From: Membranipora membranacea
Taxonomy: Eukaryota; Bryozoa; Gymnolaemata; Cheilostomatida; Membraniporidae
Direction of reading: 5' to 3'
Length of the DNA: 60,000 bases
Assembly: GCA_914767715.1 (NCBI GenBank)
Contig: OU612066.1
Coordinates: 999,001 to 1,059,000 of the forward strand
Part shown: piece after piece, positions 11,200-22,704 of the stretch
Layout: every line of letters begins with the position of its first letter
How positions within the stretch are numbered: position 1 is the stretch's first letter
The notes under the pieces: generated by a model
The model's input: only the letters and a program-made list of their open reading frames with translations
The model's database searches: none
Told to the model about the DNA's origin: nothing
Position numbers and translations under genes: made by a program

Positions 11200-14100
11200 T
11201 TTTATAAGCCTAATGCCACTAATCAATCTTGTATTCCTACATGTAAAAATAAGAGCACTGCATAGTAAATCATTAGATTGTAAGAAACAGAAAGACATTG
11301 CGACAAAGCAAACCAATGCAATTATTGGATTAGGTTGACTAAATCTTGACATCAAACAATAGCTAAAGCACCTGTGTCTAAAAACATTTTGAATTAGCCA
11401 CACAATTACACATTATATTACGAAAGGCAGCACAATGATTGAATGCTGTGTTACAATTGTAATTGCTAGATGTGTTAACATTGTCCAGCTCCTATCATAA
11501 TTCTCACTTATGAATCCCTATGCTCAGTACCAAGATCCGTACATATTTTGGTAACCTTCATATCATGATAGGTTCGAGGCAATTCAGTATTCATAAATCA
11601 GGTTCTTGGTAAAATCTGTAATCAACAAGCAACCCATGTCTGCCTATTTGACAAGCCTATAGCCCAGCATAAGCCTTAGAACCATTATCTCAGACACATT
11701 TAATTTTCACCAACTTTTTATTGGCACCCAAATAACTGGTACAATTTGTCAATGGTCAAGTGTTCGTGAATTCTATCTTGTAGGGTAAAAGTCCTGTCAC
11801 ATTGGATATTCCTGAGACACTTTCAGGATCTAGAAATTCATTTTAAATCAGTCAGCCAATAAAGAAAAATGGTTGACTACTAAAAAAAAATGGTTCGTCA
11901 CATAAATGGTGGACTTAACTGAAGGGGTCTTATAGTGTGCAACATCCCAAAGCATGAGTGGTGAGATATATTGGATGTCTTAAGAGCGAGGCTGCAATTT
12001 CTGCAGCCAGATTGCTCTCTGTTTGTAGGCAGGTCATAGCACATATTGGGGATATCCAAACCCATGACCGTCAATGCATGCATTCTGGGTGACTTACACT
12101 CTAAACATATGCCATCTACTCCTAAAGCCATCTTATTTTTCTTAGCACTCCTAGCAAAGACTTAAATCCGTTTGTGTTGGCTAAATAAACCATCACAATA
12201 TAGGGTCTCTATCTATGGACAATCTTTCAGAACCCTCAGAGCCAGTATATCGTGGAGGCATGATGTGTCAAAAGAGATCCACGGTTACACTAGCTTGATA
12301 AGCGCATCTAGATAGCCGGACTCAGGAGGCTCTACTGGTCATAGAGCATTTTTCCCCGATTGAATAGTATAAATCCCATGCTCTTTCCTGACATGCAGAT
12401 ATTTGACAAAGTTTAAAATCCTGAGTTAATTTTGGTGTGGATCCAAACTTTATCCGCAGTTGATAGGGCTGAACTAGTTCAATATCTCAGGCATATATTT
12501 GGAAATTACAACCATTCTATACATTGAAATAAGATGGGAAACCAACCAAGACCAATTATGCCTAAGACTTATTTTCCCTTTTGATTTTTCCTTTTGAGAC
12601 TTTCTGCTAAATAACTGAATTTGAATCATCACTTTGATAATAAGATGTAGTATTAACAATCTGTAATTCTTGGTATTTACAGTATTAGGCTCCCTGTATA
12701 ATTGTACTTGTTGCATTATGGACATAGGATTATTGTGGTCCATATCTTGATCGAATGGAAGCTTGTTGTATAAGGCGCTTAGACAAAGAGAGTAGGCCTA
12801 ATCGAGGGCTATGCTCTCTGATGTATTGCGCAATCGTAAGTGTTCTGCAGACAAACATTTTAAATTTTGTCTGTGTACAATTCACATTGAATTGATGCAA
12901 AAAGCAAAGTTTGATCAGGAGGTAATAATCACCAATTTCAGCCGATACTAAATAAAGGATGGAATTTGCCATGTCACGTAAAGCTTGGCACTCATATTTC
13001 ATAAGGTTCAACGCTAAGGATTTATATTTGTAAGATGAGTGATAAAGTTGGGGCAAAGCTTTAGTATTATTACCTTGAGTACAAAGACAGTTTTAACTAG
13101 ATGTATGAGCGAATTTGTTGCCCTCAATTAATTTTTGATTAAATACAGGGACAAGCTGGCAAGGATAGCAATATAATGCGGAAAAATGGTAATTAATTTG
13201 AGCATCATGTTACGTCATCATTATCAATGATTCTTCTAATCATATGAGTTGTTGCAAAATACTCAATACAAACTTAGCTTGCCTTGAATTTTCATTGTTA
13301 AAGCTGTGTTGTGAGATAACAATACCAGTCCGATGGCATTAATAATATTTAAATGTATAGACAATAGCCTAAGACAATGGATGAATGCTGTGTGTATTCA
13401 TTGAGTTGTCAGTTTGTCAGTCTAAAGTTGTAGCTACACAGGGCGATTTTTACATCGATTTGGGGTCACGAGTGGTTAATCGGTGGATCTGCACGAGTGA
13501 TTACTCGAGTTGAGTTGACATCGAACTTGTTGGTCTTTTGCCCGAGTGATCTGGACGATCCTCTATGCTGATTGGTTGTTGATTGCTTGCTTCAATAATT
13601 ACGCGGTTAAACACGTCATCTATCGAATCGTGATAGGCTATCAAAAATGGAGGAGTTGATAATATCTGTAGTAAAATCACATCCTCCTATTTATGATAAA
13701 AAAAGACCATAACTACAAAGATAGGAGTGGTGCTGTATTGAAAATATGGAAGGTAATAGCTGTATCACTTGGAAATGGAAGCTGTCCTGACATGACATCC
13801 ATGTATAGCATAGGAAAATCAATTTTACAGAAGACTGAAATTTTATTTGGTGAAGATTCAAAGTGACAAAGACCCGGATTTAATATGACATCTATATCCG
13901 GTCATTTGTTAACACGCCCATTAAATATCATTGGTCAATCGATTGAACTGAGGGAGTTCATTGGTCAATCTAGGCACCTGATTTATGACCCCACTATGAC
14001 TCACCAGACCATCTTGTACTAACTCATAGGCCTGTATAGCAGCGTGAGATCGGCTGAGCATGTCTCGACATGCCATCGGCCTGTGATTACATCGCTCTGT

Positions 14101-14440
14101 ATACCCACAGCTTTAACTAGGCCTCAGCTAGAAGTTTAAACTCCTGAAATTTAACTTCTAAACTTCTAAATTGCAATAAAAATGTAGCTTTTTGCGATAA
14201 ATCTTCTCAACGAAGGCAAAATCTATTTTAGTAAAAACGAATACCCAGAGTCAAAATGACGAATAAGTCGGTGAACTTTCGAGTTAACACGCCTATGTTT
14301 TAAGATATAACAGCATATAACCAAAAGAAATATAGTTGCAGGTTTATAGGAAGCTACATGAGTTTTTGAAGATTTGAAGGCAAATTAAGTTCGAAGTAGG
14401 GGGAGATAATAAGGAAAGTGGGGAGGAAGTATAAATCACT
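11200..14440. other. Long non-coding stretch
   Basis: Minus-strand frames of 77 aa (12,131-11,898), 89 aa (12,743-12,474) and 108 aa (13,056-12,730) are open, but I recognise no domain in them. They may be transposon remnants. A segment near 11,925-11,965 resembles 45,470-45,510, possibly a shared repeat. Confidence 0.35.
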
Positions 14441-14500
14441 AAGAAGAGATTTCATTCATGATAGCAAAAGGAGCACAAAACTGTATGGTCAGTATTACAG

Positions 14501-14594
14501 CTGTCGTGGCCAGTAGCAGCGCTGTGCTCATTGCCGTTGGATTTGGGGTGGCAGCTGTCCTTCTTTTGATAATTGGACTATCAGTTGAGTGCAC
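14501..14594 (+). CDS. Transmembrane exon, receptor family copy
   Basis: After a TATTACAG acceptor the exon encodes VVASSSAVLIAVGFG then VAAVLLLIIGLSVEC, ending at AC|GTTAGT. It is homologous to the transmembrane exon of the main receptor (35,265-35,181, ASTSSVYAAVGSVAA). Both have the same phases (starts phase 1, ends phase 2), the same length class and the same small-residue juxtamembrane start. It is open and looks intact. The ectodomain exons that would precede it on this strand were not identified with confidence. Confidence 0.6.
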
Positions 14595-14931
14595 GTTAGT
14601 TCTCCAGCTCTTGATGAAGTTTCCCTTATCCAATAAATATTGCTGAGTCTGCTTATTCTGCCTGAGCAATCCACCCAGCAGAGGCAGTAGATGTTCATTT
14701 GATACTGTATGGTATTAACTGACATTGATAAATATTCCAGCAACCACTAGGCTAACATGTTACCAAACAGTGGTATAACAGCTGAACCTGAAATTTCCTT
14801 TTCCCTGCAGAAAGTTGATATTAAAATTATTTTCTTATGCACTACATTGATGTCATTGTGGCAGAAAAACTGTGTTATGTTCATGAGTAGCTCACAAACC
14901 CTTCTTCTTGTTCCTGCATGTAAATATCAAG

Positions 14932-15085
14932 AGGAAAGTGGATTGCAGTACAAACTCCAAATGCAGTGGTTGACAATGGTAGAGAAGATCTTGCAGTTAA
15001 AGCAGCAGCGCTTCAAAGGGGAAATGTGCAGGCTAGCTATGGAAATGTGCAGGCTAGCTATATTATGAACTTTATTAACTATTAG
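14932..15085 (+). CDS. Possible cytoplasmic-tail exon with YGNV repeats
   Basis: If spliced after CAAG at 14,931 (weak acceptor), the frame is phase-compatible with the transmembrane exon at 14,501. It encodes KWIAVQTPNAVVDNG, LAVKAAALQRGNVQ and ASYGNVQASY, then stops at 15,083. Further out-of-frame copies of the GGAAATGTGCAGCCTAGC unit follow to 15,150. YGNV fits the YxNx pattern bound by Grb2-type SH2 domains. Coding status is inferred from composition only; an alternative acceptor at 14,948 would not match the phase. Confidence 0.35.
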
Positions 15086-15150
15086 CTATGGAAACATGCA
15101 TCCTAGCTATGGAAATGTGAAGCCTAGCTTGGGAAATGTGCAGCCTAGCA
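15028..15150 (+). repeat. Short tandem repeat, 18-21 bp unit
   Basis: Five variants of GGAAATGTGCAGGCTAGCTA lie in a row, partly separated by a 20-base spacer. The first two are in frame with the possible tail exon. Confidence 0.7.
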
Positions 15151-15154
15151 ATCA

Positions 15155-16425
15155 AGGTAATTGGACTGCATTCTCCATTTTTTTTCTTTTAAAGCTATAA
15201 ATCCTAGTATTTGAAGAAAAGAATAATCTGAAATGCCATAAAATAATCAATTAGTCTATATTTACTATAAATTGCCTGGGAATTAGCCATGAGGAATATT
15301 TTTTTCATCAGATTTGGACTCTCTAAGCTTTAATACAGCTATCATTATTGTACTACATGAGCCATTTCATATAAAGATATCCCTCAAATTACAGCTTTAT
15401 ACCCAGCCTGTATTGCCGCTTTATCTCATCAATTGTGGATATACATAATTGACCCTTGAGAATCATGGCGATCATTAGACTGGCTGCACCTTTCCCCTAT
15501 AACCACAATTTAGCTGAAGCACAATGTGATGATGTTTTTATGGTCTTTGATTTGCAGCGATGGGCACATATGGAAGGATCAAATTGAGCAGCTCAAGAAA
15601 TAGAAAAATAGCTCCCGTCTCTCGTCAGCGATTAGATATTTAAACAGCACCTATGTAGCTGCAGTGAGAAACATTTCACCTAAGAAAACTCTCAGAACAC
15701 CCTGACTACTTTGATAGTTCTTGTATTGATAATAGAGATAGCAGAAGCTATTTAGTTGATCCGGTTAAATCAATACAATGAGTGGTGTTTGGGATTATCA
15801 GAGGATGAAAGAAGTTCAAATTTTGAGTTGTAGTTGTATTTTGAGTTTTTAGTTGTATTTACATAAATAAGAATATCATCACTGTTGATATAAAACTTTC
15901 ATATTTGAAAGCTTACTGACCAAACTTGGTATCTTCTTTAGTAACTTGTATCACATTCCTTGATTCATTCTATGCGCAACTTGGGTCATAATGTACTGAT
16001 TGGTTGGAGGTTATAATTTTTTGAATCACTAAGATAGTGATAGTGATAGGTGGAGATGTGCAGTGCGCAGTATTACTTCTATGCAGTCGGAAGTATATTT
16101 TTCTCTGACACTCGCAATCTACTTTTATGTTATATGTTACAAACTAATTTCATTAACCAACGTTTGTTTTCCCAGTACATATTAATATAAATAAAGTCTT
16201 TGTTTAGCAAATATTTTGCCTGATAGGAGGAGATCGCACTTTTGGGCCAAGAACAAACAGCAAAGGAATGCTTTCAGAATGAAAATAGTACCCGCAGAAC
16301 ATATGGCACAAAACCACATAACTTATAACAAGAATGATTGGATCAAGAGTATGCATTATGTCTTACTTTACAAATACTGTGAAACATTGCGGTTTTGATT
16401 GTTTGTTTTATACTTAAGCATGATA
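15155..16425. other. Non-coding stretch, nothing recognised
   Basis: A 60-codon open frame at 16,216-16,398 has no recognisable features. Confidence 0.4.
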
Positions 16426-16429
16426 TTGT

Positions 16430-16703
16430 AGAGGTAGCCAAGTAGGTAACCAGTAGGAAGTTGTTATTATAAGATGGTCTTTCCGTGCCCAATCAGCATT
16501 ATCATCAAGTTTCTCTGACAATCAAGCTGTGTAGAGTTGAAGAATCAATCCGTGTGATTGTTACAACCATGCTAATAATACTGGTCCGATGGAACAGGAG
16601 TATTACCAGTGATCTATTCACTTGATACTTATGTCTTTGTTGAGCATGGTCCATGCAGAGTGAAGAAGAAATGAGTAGTCCATTCCAACAACAGTAAATG
16701 CCC
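16430..16703 (+). pseudogene. FN3 exon relic (homolog of receptor exon 8), several stops
   Basis: The plus strand aligns with the exon at 37,746-37,435. VIIRWSFRAQSA (about 16,457) matches VNIKWALHAQSE, and SLTIKLCRVEESI (about 16,510) matches SLTIKLCRVQESS. The terminal GCCC|GTGAGT donor matches GCCT|GTGAGT. Several stops and frame changes occur in between. It lies upstream of the exon-3-like and exon-4-like segments at 17.66 and 17.81 kb, the same order as in the minus-strand relic at 8.4-7.9 kb. Confidence 0.7.
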
Positions 16704-17654
16704 GTGAGTAATCTTTATAGTGATATCCCCTGCCAGCTCATTACAGGTGAAATTTCATGGCAAAAGGTATCAATCTGCCAAAACTGCGATAGACATTGAG
16801 TTAAAAGAAAGTTGGTTTGAGCTGTATAATGTATATGAACCAATCATGATTCAAACCACTCGAAGCAGGCTATTTTTCAGTGACCCAAATTCATGAGAAG
16901 CAATTATTCTTCGCAATTAAATAACGCACCAAGCACTTTTTGTAAATGTAGAAATGAAGTTTTCGAAATATATCATAATACTATAACTGATCATAATGAT
17001 CAACCTAGAGTGTTTACTTCAAACTTTAATATTTGCATTTTTCAGTGACTCAAATCAAAGTATGCCTGTTGGTGATTATCTCTTCCTTACTTGTATGAAT
17101 GCTACAATATCAGCAAGTGCCTCAAATGAGGATTTTATATTGCCTCAAACAAAATGCTATTTTATATGAGTATGATAAAACAGCAGTGAAACTACAATAA
17201 TTTGGTCAATGATCAACTTTTCATTTATTTGTTTATTAATAAACTATAATAATTTGATTTAGCTAACCACAAGGTTTCCAAATCCTTAGATGAATAACCT
17301 AAATCATATGAGGAACATATAGCACCCTGCAAAGTGCATAAAACCAGAGCTAATACTGAATAGGCCTATATGGCGATCAGTTGTGGTAATGTTCCATGTC
17401 TGCGAATTAAAGAAAATGTTTTTGAAACGAACAAGTCAGAATTCCATGTACGTCTTACAAATATTGCCATTTAACTACAAACATTTAGTCCTCCAAGTTT
17501 TCATCTGATCATTAATTGAACTAATGATGTTGTATTCACCTGTTTGCCCAAAAATTTGAAAAGCCCAAATCATTCGAAAAAGATTCAGAAAAAGTTAAAA
17601 ATAATCTTTCTTTACATTGCAATGAATAGACACTTTATTACACTTTTTCCTGCT

Positions 17655-17705
17655 TTAAATACTAGCAGGCTTACCACATCAAATAAAATACATATTTCAT
17701 ACATT
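17655..17705 (+). pseudogene. FN3-like exon fragment (homolog of receptor exon 3)
   Basis: LAGLPHQIKYIFH is encoded here, aligning with PAGLPHYIDFIAE of the receptor. A TAA lies just upstream in frame and there is no obvious acceptor, so it is probably non-functional. Confidence 0.5.
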
Positions 17706-17809
17706 ATTATTATTATAAGTCATGTTGCAGTTATATTATTATTAATTTAATTGTATGTAAGTTAATTATTATTACATTATTTTAAATATGTTATTTTTGC
17801 CACTTGCAG

Positions 17810-17949
17810 ACCAACTTACTCCAAGAAACCTGAAAATAGTAGTTCACGATTCCCCTAGTCGGACAAAACTTGACTTCAGCTGGATCAAAAAATCCAAACA
17901 GCATATTGAATATACAGAGATCATGTGTAGAAATATTCACTGCCCACTT
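17810..17949 (+). CDS. FN3-like exon (homolog of receptor exon 4)
   Basis: Bounded by TTGCCACTTGCAG and CTT|GTAAGC, with phase 1 start and phase 0 end as in receptor exon 4 (44,240-44,086). It encodes QLTPRNLKIVVHDSP, then LDFSWIKKSKQ and YTEIMCRN. The receptor exon reads PLPPRDLEIWIKDPP and FTEITCKA at the same places. The exon is open and well bounded, but its upstream neighbours are damaged. It may belong to a pseudogene that still has one intact exon. Confidence 0.6.
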
Positions 17950-18107
17950 GTAAGCTTGTATGCAGTACGTCTGCCCTAAAAAGCAGGAACCAGTTCAATA
18001 AAATATGCTGTTGGCTAGTTGTTCACCCCTAGCATTATGTTATATACAGCGTCATACACATGACATAGTAAACATAAACAACTTTTTTGTGTGCTGCTTC
18101 TATGCAG

Positions 18108-18201
18108 TTGCAAAACCAAACTTCTTGAGTGACCATGTTCAAGCGTACCATGTAGCGGCTGCTGGGATAAAGCTGGTTACAAGGATAGACGTTGGCAAAT
18201 G
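18108..18201 (+). pseudogene. Possible FN3 second-half exon (homolog of receptor exon 5)
   Basis: A good acceptor (GCTGCTTCTATGCAG) is followed by a frame with LSDHVQAYHVAAAGIKLVT. It loosely resembles LSELNGGMRYKCNSRIKLLT of receptor exon 5. The expected phase-0 frame has a stop, implying a frameshift. Support is weak. Confidence 0.35.
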
Positions 18202-18204
18202 AGT

Positions 18205-18885
18205 GTAATACCTCTCCTATTCTCTGCCTCCAACAGCCTAGTCCGCGTTGATTTCGGGTTTCCCGATGCATGGTGTTTGGAAGTTTTTGTGTATTTGCTG
18301 ACCCCAATAAGTAACAATGAATGGAGGTCATGATATATTTATTTTTATTATATGTAGTCACACATCAGATTTATAGAATCTAAGTGATTGATAGCAGGCC
18401 ACCCTCCACCCTTCCAGGTGCGCTAATTAGCCCCATCATCCAAACAATTTTAGGATGGTGAGATAACACAATAGGTTGACGTCAGTTAATACTATTCGCT
18501 GCCGGGCACTTGATGCAGCAGCAGCAGTTGATGACTAGAGTCCAACCAGGGGAGCTTTCAAAGGATGGTTCTTCCTCCACTTCAGAATTAAATAATCCTA
18601 TTGCAACCGTGTATTGTGAAGGTTATATGACATTGATATTATTTTTTCTAATCTTATATCAATGCGAAGCTCACAAACAGTCTAGGGGAACCACAAGGAT
18701 TTATGCACCTAATCTGCCATAAATTGAAGGAATACAAAATTTCTAGACTTTTTGGGCTAACCATGGGGTAAATCCAGGCTTCATCTCCTCTGCAGAAAGC
18801 GGACACAGAAGAGCAGAGGAGCTATGGGTATCAGGCACGTGCAACAAATGAAAAATGATTTCATCAAAGCATGCCTTATAATACA
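18205..18885. other. Non-coding stretch
   Basis: No recognisable exon. Expected downstream exons of the signal-peptide exon at 18,943-18,891 are not seen here. Confidence 0.4.
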
Positions 18886-18890
18886 CTAAC

Positions 18891-18943
18891 CTGTGATTTT
18901 TAGACAGTGGCACACTCAGCAGAACGAGCACAACATACAACAT
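18891..18943 (-). CDS. Signal-peptide exon, receptor family copy B
   Basis: The minus-strand ATG at 18,943 opens MLYVVLVLLSVPLSKNH and ends at AG|GTTAGT, phase 2. The layout is the same as copy A at 6304. It is an intact signal peptide with no downstream exon found close by, and may be an orphan first exon. Confidence 0.6.
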
Positions 18944-19690
18944 TGCTAGAAGATTCAGCTAAGGGTTTGAGTAGGGATTTCATATTGCATCGTGATGTTC
19001 TTTTATGAACCTGCTGATTGAGTATTGATTGAGATTCAATACGAGGATGAAATGGTTTGAAATGATTAAGATAAATTCTTACTTTTTTTGTTACATAAAA
19101 TTTGAATGGTTAGTCTATGCACTTTGCAGGATTTGCTTGGATTTTTCCTTTCATTACTTCTACATTAATCTTATTTCATATAGCCTAGGGTCCAATAATA
19201 CACATTTTGTAAATGTCATGAATGACCGCCCTTATTCAACTTGAAAGAAATTCTGGCTGACATTTTCTTCACTACTTCACTCAATATCTCTGCTCATGGG
19301 TATTGCCCAAACATGAGGCTATTTTCCCAGAGTCTGACTGGAAAACTCTCATACCTGGAGCAATATAGTAGGTGGCATGAATAGAAATCAATAGATATTG
19401 CAGTTTTAGTGCTCCCCTTGATTAACTTATAACACTCAAGAACAGACAACTCCAGCAAAATCATGCATTGTTCTCAGACTTTCCCTCGCCGTTGGGCCGT
19501 CGTCGAGGGGCAAAAGTCTTGGGGGCTCAGACTATTGACTGGTCAAAAATACCGTAACGTACTCAGTGTGTTTCTCAGAAACAATCAATCACCTCATGGT
19601 TTTACGAAATGTAGATACTTTTGATGGATTTGCGCTGTTAGTTAATTAGTACGGCTTCTACTAGGATCCCCTTTAAGTTCAAAAAGACCA
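18944..19690 (-). promoter_or_regulatory. Conserved receptor-family upstream region, copy B, split by an insertion
   Basis: The proximal part (to about 18,992) and a distal part (about 19,515-19,680) match the upstream regions at 6.0-6.3 and 46.7-47.0 kb; the distal part includes GTAGATACTTTTGATGGA and the CTTCTACTAGGATCC block. About 500 bases of unrelated sequence separate them here but not in the other copies, so something was inserted. Confidence 0.55.
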
Positions 19691-19699
19691 ACCATGCAT

Positions 19700-20935
19700 C
19701 ATGATACATGAGTCAGCACAATCACAGGCTATGACCAGTTCAAGTCACACCTGACCAAAATATTTAGTTTTTTTCAGCTAAAGCAAGTCAAAAGCTATTA
19801 CAATGATTATTATATGTGATTTCTCTCTCGATATGGTATGTAATGATAATAATGCTAGTGACTGGCTGCAATATTAAACTGATTGTTCACTTTTGGACCG
19901 TCGGAACTTTGCTAATTACCCAAAAAGTTTCTGTCTGCTGGGTCAATTCAGGTGAGCATCCCTTCAATAAAGCTTCAGTGTATTAAAAAACCCAATAATA
20001 ACAAGACTTATCTGTCCGGAGGCAAAGAGAGAGCAATCTCCAAAAGGGGTTATTTTGTCACTCTTTTGTGGAGTTGCCTCCTCTTTTGACACTCTTTCGC
20101 CACAATTCCACTTTTTTGTTATGCACTTTTGCACCTTTTCATTGCTTTATTCTTTCTATATTATTGCACATGCGCAGTTGTAATGGTATCACACCTGTAA
20201 TTGGGTGAAGGTCAACTTGTTGCACCCATCCTCCAAAATAAAATGATTAGTACGCTGATGACAAATGAGGGTGTAGCCAATTCAAAAGCACTGCTCTCAG
20301 TGATATTGAACCCTGTTAATATTTTCAGGTGTATTTGCAATGGAAATCTATTGAATTAAAGTTTGAAAAATCTTTTTGCAAAATCATTTTTGGAAGATCA
20401 TTGCATACGGATTGGCTGATGTAAATTAGACCGGAAATATGTGCAAAATGCAATGGTCTTATATATGGGGCCACTAAAAACTTCTGACAACCGTTTTTCA
20501 ACCCATAGACACCAATATGGAAGACCAGGAGCATATCATCATTTTGAGTGGGCTGGTTAAAGAGTTGAAAGAACCTGAAACAGGCCTATTGAGGTGACAA
20601 GTCAACATAGTTTGCATGTAAAGCAATGGGGAAATAAATAGAGGTGTTGGACCTAATAGTAGCACTAGCAGACAAATTGCACAATCAGCTGATTGCAGTA
20701 AATAAAGCAACTTCAAAGGAAAAACATTACTCAGTGACCTGGCTTGGTAGGTTATGGAACATTTAAGGGTTGGTGACATTGGTGGGCACCGGTAGGGTTG
20801 GGCAGGAGGGGGGGGGTGGGCTGGTGGCTTGTCCTGTATGAACTAAGTTAACGTAATAATATTGGTACTAAGAAGATATGTGTTGGAAAAGAGTGCTGGG
20901 TTAATTGAGCAACATGCCGTCGTGTTGAAGCCCAA
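19700..20935. other. Non-coding stretch, one doubtful small exon
   Basis: At 20,517-20,597 (+) an ATG opens MEDQEHIIILSGLVKELKEP and reaches a GTGACA donor-like site. It is too short to judge. A G-rich run lies near 20,805. Confidence 0.3.
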
Positions 20936-20939
20936 CTGT

Positions 20940-21390
20940 TGACCCTTGAATCTGCTCTTGACCCCAAAAACCCCAAACTGCCAGCTGTTAACCCAAAACT
21001 TCGAGCTACAAACCCCGAAATGTGAGCTGCAAACCCAAAACTTCATTCATGCTGCAAACCCCAAAGTGTGAACTGCAAACCCCAAATATTGACCCTCAAA
21101 CCCCAAAAAATGACCCCAAGCCCCAGAAACTGACCCCCAAACCCCAAAAACTGACCCCTAAACCCCAAACCCTGACCCTTAAACCCCAAACCCTCGTTTA
21201 TGACCCCCAAACCCCAGAAAGTAGGCCGTGAACCCCAAAGTGTAGGCTGCAAACCCCAAACTGCGAACTGCAAACCCCAAATATTGACCCCGAACCTGAC
21301 CCCTAAACCCCAAAAGCTGACCCCAAAACCCCAAATTTGGCTCACATACCTCAGGCTGCCAACCCCAAACCCCAATATTACACCCCAATC
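20940..21390. repeat. Minisatellite, ~21-bp CCCCAAA-type unit
   Basis: About 20 degenerate copies of a TGACCCCTAAACCCCAAAA-like unit. The unit length is a multiple of three, so frames stay open on both strands and give spurious ORFs up to 144 codons. The minus strand is G-rich (TTTGGGGTT blocks) and could form G-quadruplexes. Confidence 0.9.
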
Positions 21391-21394
21391 CTCA

Positions 21395-21835
21395 ATCAAT
21401 ATGACTATACTATCTCTTAACCTCATAAAACACTTCGTCTGGTGCTTACAGCACATGAATTTGCACCTGTCGGGCAAGTCCAGACTTGTTCTCTCTTCTT
21501 CTTTATAAGACTCTAACTAGATTTAAGTGTGCTGAATTAATGAGTGTCTCCTTGAATGCATTTTTGAAGGTCAAAACCCCACCCCATAACTCAATAAACG
21601 CCTATATCTTCAGTCAATTGGTCATTATATGAAGTTATCTCCCCGCTTGACAAGGAAAAGTTACTTCCAAATGACATGTATACATCACACTTTAGCTTAA
21701 CATCTCTTCTGTCTTATGTCTGTATACAACCTGAGCCGTCTCTGCAGACTTTGCCGATGATGGTCATGAACATTGTATATCTGTAAGCTGCAACCTAAGC
21801 AAGATACCAATTTAGATGCTGATAAATTGAAAGCA
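21395..21835. other. Non-coding stretch
   Basis: Nothing recognised between the minisatellite and the foldback element. Confidence 0.4.
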
Positions 21836-21838
21836 AGC

Positions 21839-22701
21839 CTACAGTTGACCAAAACCGCCAAATTTTCTCACATAATACATCCAGTGCCTGTAATTATGGC
21901 GGTTTTGGTCGACCAAAAGCACCACTGTAGCTGCAAATCATACTTGTTTTCTTTTTAGTGGCGGTTTTGGTCGACCAAATCCGCCAATAAAAAATTCTTA
22001 GTTCAGACAGGTAAGAACAACTCCCACCATAAATAGACTGATCATGTGATTTATACTATTCGTAATTTCTTCAAGACCGGAAACCTTGCCAGTGCTAGAT
22101 ACTAGTGACTACTGCTTTGCAATTAAGCTTGTAATAGTCGGGAAATAGAAACATGGCTAGTGCTTAAGGTTTCTATGATTGGTGCCAATTATGTGGCTGT
22201 TATTACATGGAATCAGACAACCACAGCTATGGATGTGGTCATCCAGCATCTCATCATTCATGTTAGTCAACTGCAGGACAGGTTTCACAATATTATTATA
22301 GTAATACTAAACTAGTAAGTATGTTATTATGTATGTATGATCAAGGAGTAACAGGTCATCTTGGTATTCACTAGTACCTAGCACTGGCAATGTTCCCGGT
22401 CTCGAGGAAATAACGAATAGTAAATGTCACATGATCAGCCTATTGATTGCGGGAGTTGTGCTCACCTGTCTGAAATAAGAACTCTTTATTGGCGGTTTTG
22501 GTCGTCCAAAACCGCCACTAAAAAAGAAAACAAGTGTGAATTTCAGCTATCGTGGCGGTTTTGGTCGACCAAAACCGCCACTTAAAAAGAAAACAAGTAT
22601 GATCTGCAGCTACAGTGGTGGATTTGGTCGACCAAACCCGCCATAATTACAGGAACTGGGGATATTATGTGGGAAAAATTGGCGGTTTTGGTCAACCGTA
22701 G
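21839..22701. mobile_element. Foldback-type element with palindromic subterminal repeats
   Basis: Two arms (about 21,839-22,110 and 22,368-22,701) are inverted copies of each other around a ~260-bp centre. The ends read CTAC[AG]GTTGACCAAAACC. Inside each arm the motif GGCGGTTTTGGTC, paired with its complement, recurs every 60-80 bases. At 22,552-22,581 it forms a perfect 30-bp palindrome (half-site GTGGCGGTTTTGGTC). There is no coding capacity. This architecture resembles foldback/Galileo-like DNA elements; the superfamily is unassigned. Confidence 0.8.
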
Positions 22702-22704
22702 CAG

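Noticed and set aside
12474-13056. Two adjoining minus-strand ORFs (89 and 108 codons)
   Set aside because: No recognisable domain, no splice context and no homolog elsewhere in the window.
13430-14110. Possible inverted-repeat element (ACAGGGCGAT / ATCGCTCTGT ends)
   Set aside because: The end similarity is short and imperfect, with no target duplication.
21043-21477. 144-codon minus-strand ORF with repeated GLGV/FWGL
   Set aside because: It is a by-product of the 21-bp minisatellite; overlapping frames are equally open on both strands.
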